From Dehalococcoidales bacterium (GTDB taxonomy: Bacteria > Chloroflexota > Dehalococcoidia > Lucifugimonadales > Lucifugimonadaceae): a stretch of 39,813 nt of DNA. Location: contig JAACCT010000005.1 in NCBI GenBank assembly GCA_009937255.1, forward strand, positions 1-39,813, written 5' to 3'. Below, piece after piece: positions 29,301 through 39,010 of this stretch. The position numbers and the translations under genes are program-made. The notes under the pieces were generated by a model. The model was not told where the DNA came from. It worked only from the letters and a program-made list of their open reading frames with translations, and made no database searches. Positions within the stretch are counted from its first letter, which is position 1. Every line of letters starts with the position of its first letter.

Positions 29301-30899
29301 TTAATCTCTTTTTTTTAAAATTAATCTTCTATTTAATTCTTTTCCAATAGATTTAGTTCCAATACCTTGATTACTTGCGAAGAAATGTTGTCTACGCCTT
29401 ATATTTGCATCTCTTGGAGCTAATTCTACTTCATTTTCACCACGTTGAATTTTTTTCACAGCTACCTTAACTTCATTTAATGCATCAGAGCTTTCTGAGT
29501 CAATATTTAAATTAGGATTTTCTATTTTACTTTTCTCTTTAATTTTGCCTAAGAATCTGATTATTTGATCGCTAGATCCTTTTCTTAATATATGAATTGG
29601 AATCCCTAGTTTTTCTGCTGTTTCTAGTACTCTAGATTTTGGTTCTCTAGAATAATTAGATTTTGTTGTGACTACTACTTCTGCTTTTTCAGGGCTAGAA
29701 ACTATAGTTATATTATTAAATACTGTTTTAGATGAATTTTTTAATTTGGCTTTTTGTATTCCAAAAGGATATATTCTGAATTTTTTTGGAATTATTTTTT
29801 CTTTAGTATCTACTTCTAAATCATGAACATTGATTTTTGTATTAATTAAATTACTCAGATTAAATGGAGTTTGAGATAATGTTATTTTTTCATCAAATTC
29901 AATATTTTTTTCTACTATATTATTTGATAACTTTCTAACTTCAGAAGCTGAAGATATTCCTCTTAATTTTTTATCTACAGCTAGTGCGACGTCAAAATGT
30001 ACTGCAACTTCATTTCTTCCAATTATTTCTACAACTATATCAAAAGTTGGCTCATGCTGCCTTTCAAGGACAGTTTTATGACTTTTTCTTCTTCTTGCTT
30101 CAATATCTCCTAAAGTTACAGATTTGGTACCTCCAACTAAGTCACTAATAGTTGGATTGATTATTAGATTATCTAAGGTATTTCCGTGAGCTGTAGCTAT
30201 AAGTTGAACTCCTCTTTCTGCAATTGTTCTACATGCATTTGCTGCTTTTTCTGTACTTATTTCATCAATAACAATTACTTCTGGCATATGATTTTCTACA
30301 GCTTCTATCATAACATCATGCTGTAATTCAGTATTTTTAACCTGCATTCTTCTAGCTGAACCGATTGCAGGATGAGGAATATCTCCATCTCCAGCTATTT
30401 CATTAGAAGTATCTACAACAACAACTCTTTTTTCTTCTTTATCAGCCAATAATCTTGTAATTTCTCTCAGCATAGTTGTTTTACCTATACCTGGTTTACC
30501 CATGATTAATATACTTTTATTAGTTCCTATAAAATCTTCTATAACCTTTATACTTCCAAATACTGCCCTACCAACTCTGCATGTTAATCCTACTGGTTTA
30601 GAAAACCTATTTCTAATTAATGATATTCTATGTAAAGTTTTTTCTATACCAGCTCTATTATCATCACCTATATGACCAATTTTGTCTAAAACTGAATTAA
30701 TATCTAATAAATTTACTATTTCATCTTTAATAATATTTTGATGTGAAGAATAAATTATGATAGGAGGTCTTCCTAAATCCATTACAACTTCTATAAGCTC
30801 ATACTCACGAACATCAATATTTTTTTTTATTTTAGATGGTAATATACTTAGAAATAAATTTAAGTCATCTAAAATTTCTATAGGTTCTAATTCTTTCAT
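29301..30899 (-). CDS. AAA ATPase with C-terminal R3H-like region (Ycf45/SpoIIIAA-like)
   Basis: 532 aa. The ATPase core follows the Ycf45/SpoIIIAA pattern: Walker A GKPGIGKTT at 134-142, VVDTSNEIAGDGDIPHPAIG (161-180), ARRMQV, Walker B EVIVIDEIS at 207-215, and IATAHGNTLDNLI. After a variable linker, the C-terminal part (about 365-460) has an R3H-type layout with SREPKSRVLETAEKLGIPIH and then RKGSSDQIIRFL, expected to bind single-stranded nucleic acid. Relatives are known in cyanobacteria, plastids and Chloroflexota; function is unsettled. It precedes tmk with no spacer. Confidence 0.87.
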   Translation of the reverse strand: MKELEPIEILDDLNLFLSILPSKIKKNIDVREYELIEVVMDLGRPPIIIYSSHQNIIKDEIVNLLDINSVLDKIGHIGDDNRAGIEKTLHRISLIRNRFSKPVGLTCRVGRAVFGSIKVIEDFIGTNKSILIMGKPGIGKTTMLREITRLLADKEEKRVVVVDTSNEIAGDGDIPHPAIGSARRMQVKNTELQHDVMIEAVENHMPEVIVIDEISTEKAANACRTIAERGVQLIATAHGNTLDNLIINPTISDLVGGTKSVTLGDIEARRRKSHKTVLERQHEPTFDIVVEIIGRNEVAVHFDVALAVDKKLRGISSASEVRKLSNNIVEKNIEFDEKITLSQTPFNLSNLINTKINVHDLEVDTKEKIIPKKFRIYPFGIQKAKLKNSSKTVFNNITIVSSPEKAEVVVTTKSNYSREPKSRVLETAEKLGIPIHILRKGSSDQIIRFLGKIKEKSKIENPNLNIDSESSDALNEVKVAVKKIQRGENEVELAPRDANIRRRQHFFASNQGIGTKSIGKELNRRLILKKRD

Positions 30900-30952
30900 A
30901 TTAAATTATTTTATATCAAGAAATTAAAAAAGTATTTTAGGAAAAGATTAAA

Positions 30953-31534
30953 TTAAGAGCTTGTAAGGTTTATAAAAAATTCATGTACTTTGGATGATCC
31001 AGAAATTTCAGGATGAAAAGATGTACCCAAAATTTTATCTTGCTTAACTGCAACAATAGTTCCATCTGTTAATTTTGATAATATTTCAACATTATTTTTA
31101 ACTTTTGTTACTATTGGGGCTCTAATAAACACAGCTTTAATATTTTCTGTAATACCTTTAAATTCTATATTTGTTTCAAACGAATCCACTTGTCTACCAA
31201 ACCAATTTCTTGATACCTCTACATCTATAATTCCCATTGGTATAGGATCTTTTTCTGTAAGTTTATTTGCAATACATATTAATCCAGCACAAGTGCCCCA
31301 TAGAGACATACCATGATTGATTTTTTCTTTTATAGCATTTTCAAAATCATAGCGATCAATCAGTTTTTTTATAGTTGTTGATTCTCCACCTGGTATTATA
31401 AGGCCATCTAATTTTTCAAGTTGAGATTTATTTTTAATTTTATGAACATCAACATCGAAATTACTTAGCATTTCTATATGCTCTGCAAAATCTCCTTGTA
31501 AAGCTAGTACACCTACTTGAGCTTTATTTACCAA
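30953..31534 (-). CDS. pdxT: Pyridoxal 5'-phosphate synthase glutaminase subunit
   Basis: 193 aa. [17 protein letters not shown] is the PdxT opening; GGESTT near 50-55, the nucleophile cysteine in WGTCAGLI near 79-86, and the histidine-glutamate pair in SFHPEIS near 171-177 complete the class I glutaminase triad. It feeds ammonia to PdxS. The start is TTG at 31534 and lies inside the pdxS 3' end (7-nt overlap); no ATG or GTG is available close by, so translational coupling to pdxS is likely. Confidence 0.96.
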   Translation of the reverse strand: MVNKAQVGVLALQGDFAEHIEMLSNFDVDVHKIKNKSQLEKLDGLIIPGGESTTIKKLIDRYDFENAIKEKINHGMSLWGTCAGLICIANKLTEKDPIPMGIIDVEVSRNWFGRQVDSFETNIEFKGITENIKAVFIRAPIVTKVKNNVEILSKLTDGTIVAVKQDKILGTSFHPEISGSSKVHEFFINLTSS

Positions 31535-32460
31535 CCTCTTTTTTCTAATCTTTCTGATGGATCTAGTTTAGAAACTTCATCACCCTTCATTGCTCCCCCA
31601 AGGTTCTGAGAAACTTTAGCAATTAAATCAGCATCTTCATAATGGGTTGTTGCTTGAACTATTGCATCTGCCATTTTTGCTGGGTTTCCACTCTTAAAAA
31701 TTCCAGAACCAACAAAAACACCTTCAACACCTATTTGCATCATTAAAGCTGCATCAGCTGGGGTGGCTATACCACCTGCAGCAAAATTAACAACAGGTAG
31801 TTTTCCTGTATTTTTTATTTCACAAACTAGTTCATATGGGGCACCTAAATTTTTAGCTTCTGTCATAAGCTCTTCATCACCCAATCTTTGAATTTTCTTA
31901 ATATCGGATAAAATTTGTCTAGCATGAGTTACTGCTTGAACTACATCACCAGTACCGGCTTCACCTTTAGTTCTTATCATTGAAGCACCCTCACCAATTC
32001 TTCTGAGAGCTTCACCAAGATTTGTAGCACCACATACAAAAGGCATTTTGTACCCCCATTTATTAATATGGAACTCATTATCAGCAGGAGTTAATACCTC
32101 TGACTCATCGCAATAGTCTACTCCTAACGCCTCCAGTACTTGAGCTTCAGCAAAATGCCCTATTCTTGCTTTGGCCATAACTGGTATAGAAACTGCTTCT
32201 ATTATTCCTGTTATCATTTCAGGATCAGAAGCTCTTGCCACACCACCATCTCTTCTGATATCTGAAGGAACTCTTTCTAATGCCATTACAGCTACAGCTC
32301 CAGCGTCTTCAGCGATTTTAGCTTCATCAGGTGTTACTACATCCATAATAACTCCACCTTTTAACATTTGAGCAAGGCCTCCCTTAACTCTCCAGTCACC
32401 TACTTCAGGTAATGATTCTGATTTCCATGTTTTAGATTTTTCATCTTTTAAAGTACTCAT
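31528..32460 (-). CDS. pdxS: Pyridoxal 5'-phosphate synthase lyase subunit
   Basis: 310 aa from the ATG at 32460, chosen over an upstream ATG at 32499 because GAGGAG sits 8 nt before it. It carries [60 protein letters not shown] and [16 protein letters not shown]. PdxS condenses ribose 5-phosphate, glyceraldehyde 3-phosphate and ammonia into PLP. It shares an operon with pdxT downstream and stands 89 nt from gap, whose product also uses glyceraldehyde 3-phosphate, although the gap gene is upstream of it on the same strand. Confidence 0.97.
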   Translation of the reverse strand: MSTLKDEKSKTWKSESLPEVGDWRVKGGLAQMLKGGVIMDVVTPDEAKIAEDAGAVAVMALERVPSDIRRDGGVARASDPEMITGIIEAVSIPVMAKARIGHFAEAQVLEALGVDYCDESEVLTPADNEFHINKWGYKMPFVCGATNLGEALRRIGEGASMIRTKGEAGTGDVVQAVTHARQILSDIKKIQRLGDEELMTEAKNLGAPYELVCEIKNTGKLPVVNFAAGGIATPADAALMMQIGVEGVFVGSGIFKSGNPAKMADAIVQATTHYEDADLIAKVSQNLGGAMKGDEVSKLDPSERLEKRGW

Positions 32461-32548
32461 TTTTATTCTCCTCGGCTTTTGTTTTTTTTTATACGACACC
32501 GAACCCGTATAATTAATATCAATTTAATTATATGTCTTTAATTAAGTT

Positions 32549-33559
32549 TTAATCTAATTTTGCTAATAATATTTGAAGTAAATCTAAAGTTCTATTAGAA
32601 TATCCCCACTCATTGTCATACCAGCTTACTATTTTAAACATATTTTCACCAATTTTTAGAGTAGAACTTAAATCGATTACTGAAGAATGGGTATTACCTA
32701 AAAAATCTATTGATACCAATTCTTCATTAGTAACATCTATAATTCCTTTTAAATCATTTTGAGAATAATATGTAAAAACCTCATTTATCTCCTTTATTGA
32801 TGTGTTTTTTTCTAAAATTATATTTAAGTCAACTACTGAGCAGCTTGGAGTTGGGACTCTAAATGCCATTCCATCAATTTTTCCTTCAACCGATTTTATA
32901 ACTTTTGAAACTGATTTAGCAGCTCCTGTTGTGGTAGGTATAATACTTGTAGCTCCAGCTCTTGCTCTTCTTAAGTCTTTGTGTGAATTATCTAATATAT
33001 TTTGATCATTCGTATATGAGTGAATAGTTGTCATAAAACCACTTTTAATTTTAAAATTATCTTCAAGAACTTTTATAACTGGCGCTAAACAATTGGTTGT
33101 ACAAGAAGAATTAGAAATAATATGATGCTTTTGCTCATCATAATTATTTTCATTTACTCCCATTACAATAGTTATATCTTCATCTTTACCAGGGGCGGTC
33201 AGAAGGACTTTTTTTACTGATCCTCGCAAATGATGAGAAGCATTTTTTTTATCATTAAATTTTCCGGTGGATTCAATTACTATTTCAATATTTTCTTTAT
33301 CCCAAGGAATTAATGAAGGATTATTTTCATTAAAGAATTTAATTTTTCTATCACCAGCATATAAATAATTTTGATCATATTTGATATCTAAATCTAGCTT
33401 TCCATAAGAAGAATCATATTTAAGTAAATGTGTGTAAGTTTTTGTATCTGATCTACCATTTATTGCTGCTATATTTATATCTAAATTATTTTCTAAAATA
33501 ATTCTAAGAATTTGTCTACCTATTCTTCCAAATCCGTTTATTCCTATATTTTTTACCAT
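32549..33559 (-). CDS. gap: Glyceraldehyde-3-phosphate dehydrogenase, type I
   Basis: 336 aa. NAD(P) fold motif GINGFGRIGRQILR at 6-19, catalytic Cys153 in SNSSCTTNCLAP (the usual SNASCTTN with Ala replaced by Ser), catalytic histidine in the following IHSYT, and RRARAGATSIIPTTTGAA for phosphate binding. The dinucleotide-selectivity region (INGRSDTKTYTHLL) has Gly-Arg-Ser where NAD enzymes have an acidic or Asp-type residue, so NADP use is possible but not settled. It starts 7 nt after the enolase stop; together they form a lower-glycolysis pair. Confidence 0.97.
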   Translation of the reverse strand: MVKNIGINGFGRIGRQILRIILENNLDINIAAINGRSDTKTYTHLLKYDSSYGKLDLDIKYDQNYLYAGDRKIKFFNENNPSLIPWDKENIEIVIESTGKFNDKKNASHHLRGSVKKVLLTAPGKDEDITIVMGVNENNYDEQKHHIISNSSCTTNCLAPVIKVLEDNFKIKSGFMTTIHSYTNDQNILDNSHKDLRRARAGATSIIPTTTGAAKSVSKVIKSVEGKIDGMAFRVPTPSCSVVDLNIILEKNTSIKEINEVFTYYSQNDLKGIIDVTNEELVSIDFLGNTHSSVIDLSSTLKIGENMFKIVSWYDNEWGYSNRTLDLLQILLAKLD

Positions 33560-33566
33560 AATTTAA

Positions 33567-34856
33567 TTATTTATTTAAAATTTTATTTCCAGCATATATT
33601 GATGAATTACTTAGTTTTTCTTCAATTCTAAGTAAACGATTATATTTTGCAACTCTATCTGACCTAGCTGGTGCTCCAGTTTTTATCTGTCCAGAACCTG
33701 TACCAACAGCTAAATCTGCTATCGTTGTATCTTCCGTTTCTCCTGATCTATGACTTATGACACATTTGAAATTATTTTTTTTAGCCATTTTTATTGTTTC
33801 AATAGTTTCTGAAATTGTACCAACTTGATTAAATTTAATTAGTATTGAGTTAGCCGAAATTTTATCAATTCCTTCTTTAAGATATTTTTTTTGAGTAACA
33901 AAAAGGTCATCTCCCACTATTTGTAAATCCTTGCCATGTTTTTTAGTAAATTTTCCCCATCCATTCCAATCATCTTCTGCTAATCCGTCTTCTATAGAAT
34001 ATATGGGATATTTTTTTATTAATTTTGTATAGTAATCTATCATTTCCTCAGATGATAAAATTTTTCTATCTTTTGTTAAATTATATTTTCCATCTTTTTC
34101 AAACTCTGAAGCGGCAGGATCTAAGGCTATAAAAATTTCTTTTCCTGGCTTGAAGTTTGATTTTTCTATCGCTTCCATTATGAAATCTAAAACTTCATTA
34201 TTAGACAATCCACTTGGCGCAAATCCACCCTCAAATCCTACATTTGTAGACAACCCTTTATTTTCAAGAATTTTTCCTAAGGTACTATAAATTTCTGATC
34301 CAGCTCTAATAGCCTCCTTAAATGATTCAAATCCAACAGGAGTTATCATGAATTCTTGAAAGTCAGTTGAATTAACTGCGTGCGCTCCCCCATTCATAAT
34401 ATTTAACATAGGAACAGGTAAAATATGTTCAGAATCATCATTAATTAAATCAGAAACTCTTTTGTAAAGAGGTATTTTCTCAGATAAACTTGATGCTATC
34501 AAAGTAGCTAATGAAACTCCCAAAATAGCATTAGCACCTAAGTTTGGTTTCATTTCAGTTCCATCTAAATCTATCATTAATTGATCAATATTTTCTTGAT
34601 CTCTAACATCCAAAGATACTATTGACTTAGCTATAATATTATTAATATTATTTACAGCTTCTGTGACTCCTTTTCCTTTATATCTATTTGAGTCATTATC
34701 TCTAAGTTCTAACGCTTCTCTAATTCCTGTACTTGCACCAGAAGGTACAGATGATATTGCAACTATATTATTATCAAGTTCAAGTTCTACCCCTACAGTT
34801 GGATTGCCTCTTGAATCTAAAATTTCACTAGCATTTATTGATTTTATTTTATGCAT
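33567..34856 (-). CDS. eno: Enolase
   Basis: 429 aa, the normal length. SILDSRGNPTVGVELE-type opening (ASEILDSRGNPTVGVELE), NIMNGGAHA near 155, metal and catalytic segments ALDPAASEF, YSIEDGLAEDDWNGW and VGDDLFVT, and SHRSGETEDTTIADLAVG near the C-terminus. It converts 2-phosphoglycerate to phosphoenolpyruvate. A run of minus-strand genes rph-eno-gap has spacers of 7-23 nt and is likely one transcript. Confidence 0.98.
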   Translation of the reverse strand: MHKIKSINASEILDSRGNPTVGVELELDNNIVAISSVPSGASTGIREALELRDNDSNRYKGKGVTEAVNNINNIIAKSIVSLDVRDQENIDQLMIDLDGTEMKPNLGANAILGVSLATLIASSLSEKIPLYKRVSDLINDDSEHILPVPMLNIMNGGAHAVNSTDFQEFMITPVGFESFKEAIRAGSEIYSTLGKILENKGLSTNVGFEGGFAPSGLSNNEVLDFIMEAIEKSNFKPGKEIFIALDPAASEFEKDGKYNLTKDRKILSSEEMIDYYTKLIKKYPIYSIEDGLAEDDWNGWGKFTKKHGKDLQIVGDDLFVTQKKYLKEGIDKISANSILIKFNQVGTISETIETIKMAKKNNFKCVISHRSGETEDTTIADLAVGTGSGQIKTGAPARSDRVAKYNRLLRIEEKLSNSSIYAGNKILNK

Positions 34857-34879
34857 ATTACCTCTTAATCTATCTCAAT

Positions 34880-35599
34880 CTAAGTGTTATCTATTTGATC
34901 AATTATTTTACTTTGTTCCTTCAAAATAATTTTTATTCCATTAGTACCTAATTCTAAAAGAGTATTCATTTCAGTTCTAGAAACTAAATTATCCTCAGAT
35001 GTTCCTTGGATTTCTACTATATCTAAATTTTCATTTAATACAATATTCATATCAAAATCAGCTATAGAGTCTTCTGAATAATCAAGATCAAGCAAAAAAT
35101 CATTATTCACTTTTCCAACACTTATTGCTGCAATTTGATTTTTAAAAAACTTTTTTGGGCTTGAATTATAATAGTTTTTTAGAGCTAAATATGTAGCTAT
35201 GAATGCTCCAGAAATAGAAGCAGTTCTTGTCCCCCCATCTGCATTTAGTACGTCACAATCAATAGTTATTAAAACTCCGGGGATCAAACTTAAATCTATA
35301 GCCTGCCTTAATGATCTACCTATAAGCCTTTGGATTTCTTGAGTGCGCCCACTCATTCTATTTCCTCTATCTCTATTCACTCTATCTCCGGAAGAGTTTG
35401 GAAGCATACTATACTCAGCTGTAATCCAACCTTTATTTTCATTAAGTAACCATCTAGGAACATTCCTTGAAATATTCGTTGAACATATAACTTTTGTATC
35501 TTCAAAATTTATTAATACTGAACCGATAGAGTTTTTTTGAAAGTTTGGAACTATACTTATTTTTCTAGGTTCATCTTGTTTTCTATTGTTTTTTCTCAT
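34880..35599 (-). CDS. rph: Ribonuclease PH
   Basis: 239 aa from the ATG at 35599 (a TTG at 35614 is rejected because a -10-like TACAAT occupies 35606-35611). Motifs: GSVLINFEDTKVICST, GWITAEYSMLPNSSGDRVNR, SGRTQEIQRLIGRSLRQAI and DCDVLNADGGTRTASISGAF, the phosphorolytic exonuclease core. It trims tRNA 3' ends with phosphate. The start is only 6 nt from the TACAAT, with no Shine-Dalgarno, consistent with a leaderless transcript. It is divergent from panE. Confidence 0.95.
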   Translation of the reverse strand: MRKNNRKQDEPRKISIVPNFQKNSIGSVLINFEDTKVICSTNISRNVPRWLLNENKGWITAEYSMLPNSSGDRVNRDRGNRMSGRTQEIQRLIGRSLRQAIDLSLIPGVLITIDCDVLNADGGTRTASISGAFIATYLALKNYYNSSPKKFFKNQIAAISVGKVNNDFLLDLDYSEDSIADFDMNIVLNENLDIVEIQGTSEDNLVSRTEMNTLLELGTNGIKIILKEQSKIIDQIDNT

Positions 35600-35686
35600 A
35601 GTATCATTGTACAAAAAATTAGACTTATTTTTGTATGTTAATCCTTATAAAAATCATACTTATATAAAAAACATTTTGGAGTTAAA

Positions 35687-36598
35687 ATGAAAATTGCAAT
35701 TATGGGAGCTGGGGCTGTAGGAAGTTATTATGGAGCAATTTTTAAAAAATATGGGTTTGATGTAACTCTTATTACTAGAGGTAAACATTATGAACAAATT
35801 AATAAAAATGGTTTGAATGTGAAATCTTTTTGGGGAGATTTTAATTTAAAAATCCCTTGTTTTAATGATGTTAAAAATTTAAAATCATTTGATTTGATTT
35901 TTCTTACAACAAAGCTTTATTCAAATAATCAATCTATTAAAGATTTAAAAAATATTTCAAATTCTAAAACTATAATTATTACTATTCAAAATGGAGTAAG
36001 TAGTCATATTGAAATTTATAAAGAAATCGAGTCAAAGAATATTATTCCGGCCGCTACATATATAGAAGCTGAGATTCCAACACCTGGTGTTGTTTTGCAG
36101 AAGGGTTCTAATGTAACTATAGAGATGGGTGAAATTAATGGAGAAATATCCAAAAGAATTAAAGAAATTAAAAATATCTTTTCTGCAGAAGAACTGACTA
36201 TAAATATTTCTAAAAATATACTATCTACACTTTGGAAAAAAATGATTATTGTTGGATCTTTTGGAACTATAATGTCATCTTTTAGACTATCTTTCTTAGA
36301 TTTAATAAACTCAAATTATGGAGAAGATATTTTATTGGAAACAATGAAAGAAATTTTATCTGTGGGTATAGCAGATGGAATAGATTTGAGTGATGTTGAC
36401 ATTAATCAAAATATATTAGATTTAAAAAAAGATCCTGAATCTATGACTTCTTCTATGCAAAATGATTTGAACAGTGGAAAACCTTTAGAAATTGATAATA
36501 TTTTAGGATATGTAGTGAAATTATCAAAAAAATATAATATTCCTACGCCTTATAGTACAACTTTAGTTGCTTCTTTGGATAAATTTAAGAAAGGATAA
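35687..36598 (+). CDS. 2-dehydropantoate 2-reductase family protein
   Basis: 303 aa. The N-terminal Rossmann motif MGAGAVGSYYGAIF (5-18) is followed by TLITRGKHYEQIN, TTKLYSN and the conserved IITIQNGVSS; the C-terminal domain has LWKKMIIVGSFG (near 182-193) with the catalytic lysine region, and SSMQNDLNSGKPLEID, the classic PanE/ApbA signature. NADPH-dependent reduction of ketopantoate in CoA synthesis is the family reaction, but paralogs act on other 2-keto acids. Shine-Dalgarno TTTGGAG precedes the ATG. The next gene starts 4 nt after its stop. Confidence 0.9.
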   Translation: MKIAIMGAGAVGSYYGAIFKKYGFDVTLITRGKHYEQINKNGLNVKSFWGDFNLKIPCFNDVKNLKSFDLIFLTTKLYSNNQSIKDLKNISNSKTIIITIQNGVSSHIEIYKEIESKNIIPAATYIEAEIPTPGVVLQKGSNVTIEMGEINGEISKRIKEIKNIFSAEELTINISKNILSTLWKKMIIVGSFGTIMSSFRLSFLDLINSNYGEDILLETMKEILSVGIADGIDLSDVDINQNILDLKKDPESMTSSMQNDLNSGKPLEIDNILGYVVKLSKKYNIPTPYSTTLVASLDKFKKG

Positions 36599-36602
36599 AT
36601 TT

Positions 36603-37298
36603 ATGGATATAAAATTTAGTGAGATAAAAAAACTATCTTCTCAAATGATAATAGATGCTATGGCTATTTTAGGATGGAATCAAACTATGATTAAGGGTTC
36701 TAATTCATTATTTAAAGGAAAAAAAATTTTTGGAGAAGCCGTAACATTAAGTTTTTTACCTTATAGAAAAGATTTATTAGAAGATTTGCCAAAAAGAAGT
36801 AAATCTCCTGAATATGAAGCTTTTGAACTTTGTGGCCCAAATAAAGTGCTAGTGGCATCTTCAATTGGCCCATTAGAATCTATTGGTGGAGATATAAAGT
36901 TTCTTAGACTTTTTCAAAAAAAAGCTGAAGGAATAGTAACCGATGGTGCAGTGAGAGATTCTCAAGAATTGAAAAAATATAATTTCCCTGTCTTTGCAAA
37001 TTCATTTACTTCCAAACAAGGAGTAGGAATAATGCTTCCTTTTGGAGTGAATCAATTGATTAATTGTGGAGGGATTTTAATTAAGCCAGGAGATTTGATT
37101 TTAGGAGATGATGATGGGGTAGTTGTATTGCCTAAAATTATAGCTAATGAAGTACTTTCTATATCTCTAGAAAGAGAAGAAATTGAAAAAACTATAAAAA
37201 TGGAATTAGAGAATAACCCTGATTCTCCTGGTACATATTATCCTTTTAATGACGATACGTATAAACTATATGAAGAATTTAAAAAAACAAAAAAATAA
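36603..37298 (+). CDS. RraA-like / HMG-aldolase-family protein
   Basis: 231 aa from the ATG at 36603 (start of the conserved domain; a start within panE is unlikely). The metal and substrate motif is GIVTDGAVRDSQEL near 105-118, and CGGILIKPGDLILGDDDGVV (near 149-168) is the family C-terminal block. Relatives are class II 4-hydroxy-4-methyl-2-oxoglutarate/oxaloacetate aldolases and the RNase E regulator RraA; the arginine-aspartate of the aldolase site is present. Small 2-keto acids as substrate fit the keto-acid enzymes on both sides (PanE-like and branched-chain aminotransferase); the exact reaction is not known. Confidence 0.85.
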   Translation: MDIKFSEIKKLSSQMIIDAMAILGWNQTMIKGSNSLFKGKKIFGEAVTLSFLPYRKDLLEDLPKRSKSPEYEAFELCGPNKVLVASSIGPLESIGGDIKFLRLFQKKAEGIVTDGAVRDSQELKKYNFPVFANSFTSKQGVGIMLPFGVNQLINCGGILIKPGDLILGDDDGVVVLPKIIANEVLSISLEREEIEKTIKMELENNPDSPGTYYPFNDDTYKLYEEFKKTKK

Positions 37299-37325
37299 TC
37301 TTAAGTAGTAATTTGGAGTAAAAAT

Positions 37326-38267
37326 ATGTCAATTGACGGAATAGCTTTTCATAAAGGAGAAAAAATATTACTTAAAGATGCAACAGTAGGTGTAATGACT
37401 CATGCTTTACATTATGGCCATGCTGTATTTGAAGGAATTAGAGGTAATTGGAGTGAAGATAATCATGAAATGGTAATTTTTAGATTAAAGGAGCACTATG
37501 ATCGTCTATTAAGAGGAGCAAAAATATTAAGAATGAATCTTCCATATTCATCTCAAGAATTGTGTGACATTACTGTTGATTTAGTAAAATCAAATGGATA
37601 TGAACAAGATGTTTATATTAGGCCTTTAGCTTATAAATCTCAGGAATTAGTAGCTAATTTAAAATTACATGAATTAGATGATGATTTGACTATAATTGTA
37701 GTACCATTCGGTGCTTATATCGATAATGAAAAACCTATTAATTGTCAAACTAGTTCTTGGAGAAGACCAGAAGATACGATGATGCCAACAGGAGTCAAAT
37801 TATCTGGATTATATACGACTAGCATACTTGCTAAAACTGAAGCTGTTTCTGCAAATTTTGATGAAGCAATACTCTTAAATCATGATGGATCAGTTTCTGA
37901 AGGAAGTGGAGAAAACTTATTTATGATAAAAAATAGTGAAATTATAACTCCAACTGAAACAGACAATTGTTTGTTGGGAATAACAAGAGATTCAATTATT
38001 GATATTGTAAAAAATGAGATGGGAATAATAGTAAAAGAAAGAAAAATTCATAGATCTGAATTATATCTTGCTGACGAAATATTCTTAACTGGTACGGCTG
38101 CTCATGTTACTTCAGTAGGTTCTTTGGATAATAGAAAAATAGGATCTGGAAATATTGGAGATATTACTAAGTCGATTCAAGATTTATACTTTTCAATTGT
38201 AATAGATAATAAAAAAATTCAAAAAAAATCAGATTATTCTTCTTGGCTTACTTCATTTAGGATTTAA
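37326..38267 (+). CDS. ilvE: Branched-chain amino acid aminotransferase
   Basis: 313 aa, fold-type IV PLP enzyme. GVMTHALHYGHAVFEGIRGN near 22-41, IRPLAYKS near 98-105, predicted PLP lysine Lys158 in GVKLSGLYTTS, and SEGSGENLFMIK near 191-202. It transfers amino groups between glutamate and branched-chain keto acids. It is third in the PanE-RraA-IlvE set; ketoisovalerate is a shared intermediate of valine and pantothenate synthesis, which fits PanE nearby. The 3' end shares 4 nt with the convergent gene. Confidence 0.94.
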   Translation: MSIDGIAFHKGEKILLKDATVGVMTHALHYGHAVFEGIRGNWSEDNHEMVIFRLKEHYDRLLRGAKILRMNLPYSSQELCDITVDLVKSNGYEQDVYIRPLAYKSQELVANLKLHELDDDLTIIVVPFGAYIDNEKPINCQTSSWRRPEDTMMPTGVKLSGLYTTSILAKTEAVSANFDEAILLNHDGSVSEGSGENLFMIKNSEIITPTETDNCLLGITRDSIIDIVKNEMGIIVKERKIHRSELYLADEIFLTGTAAHVTSVGSLDNRKIGSGNIGDITKSIQDLYFSIVIDNKKIQKKSDYSSWLTSFRI

Positions 38268-39010
38268 ATTTGATAATTATTGCTGGATTTATTGTCTATG
38301 ATGTTTAAAGGATTTTTGTAAATCAATTTATCTAAAGATGAGGATCCTACTAAATTACGAGACTTGTCAAGATTTTTTTCTAAAAAATTATTATTAACCT
38401 CAGAGTAATTAGTTGTATCAGAAGCTATAAAATCGTAAACACCATTCTGTAATAAATTTATAGATTTTTTTTCTATATTTTCTCCAAAGTTACCTGCTAA
38501 CGAAGCTAGTGATAGTTGAAAAAGTACACCCATATCTTTTAATTGTTTTAAATTATTTATTTCCATTTGATAAGCTAATCTTTCTGGATGTGTAATTATA
38601 GGTATAACTTTATTGTTTATAATTTTTGATAATTCATTTTCTAAAAATTGATAACTATATTTTAAATTATTCAAGTCAATTAACAAAAAATTTGAATCTA
38701 ATAAACAAAAATCAATATAACTTTTTTCTTCTTTGATACTATTTTCTGAAAATAAAAATTCTACACCGGTGAATGTATTAAAATTTTTATCCAAAGTTTG
38801 AGATTTAATATTATTAAAGTTTAAAATACTATTTTTGAACTGATTAAAAAAAAGACTCTCCTCTCTAAAAGGTATATATTTTTCAGAAATCACATAAATA
38901 GATTCGGTAAAAATATCAATATTTTTATTTTCTTTCAAAAGATTTACATGATTTTCAATTATAAGATTCGAATTATAAAAATTAAAAGATTTATTATTAA
39001 TATCTATCAT
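38264..39010 (-). CDS. CpsB/YwqE-type PHP phosphatase relative lacking metal ligands
   Basis: 248 aa. The overall pattern follows the CpsB/YwqE protein-tyrosine phosphatase: MIDI start, GVEFLF near 82-87, IITHPERLAYQ with His141, GVLFQLSLASLAGNFGENIE (161-180), NLLQNGVYDFIASD with Asp198. The N-terminal family motif MIDI-H-x-H is replaced by MIDINNKS, the expected TPH-type segment reads VISEKY, and the terminal ASDAH is ASDTT. Several of the usual metal-binding histidines are therefore gone, and a phosphatase activity of the normal kind is unlikely. It abuts the LmbE-like gene (stop TAA, then ATG) and is coupled to it. Possibly a scaffold or regulatory pseudoenzyme; function unknown. Confidence 0.68.
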   Translation of the reverse strand: MIDINNKSFNFYNSNLIIENHVNLLKENKNIDIFTESIYVISEKYIPFREESLFFNQFKNSILNFNNIKSQTLDKNFNTFTGVEFLFSENSIKEEKSYIDFCLLDSNFLLIDLNNLKYSYQFLENELSKIINNKVIPIITHPERLAYQMEINNLKQLKDMGVLFQLSLASLAGNFGENIEKKSINLLQNGVYDFIASDTTNYSEVNNNFLEKNLDKSRNLVGSSSLDKLIYKNPLNIIDNKSSNNYQI

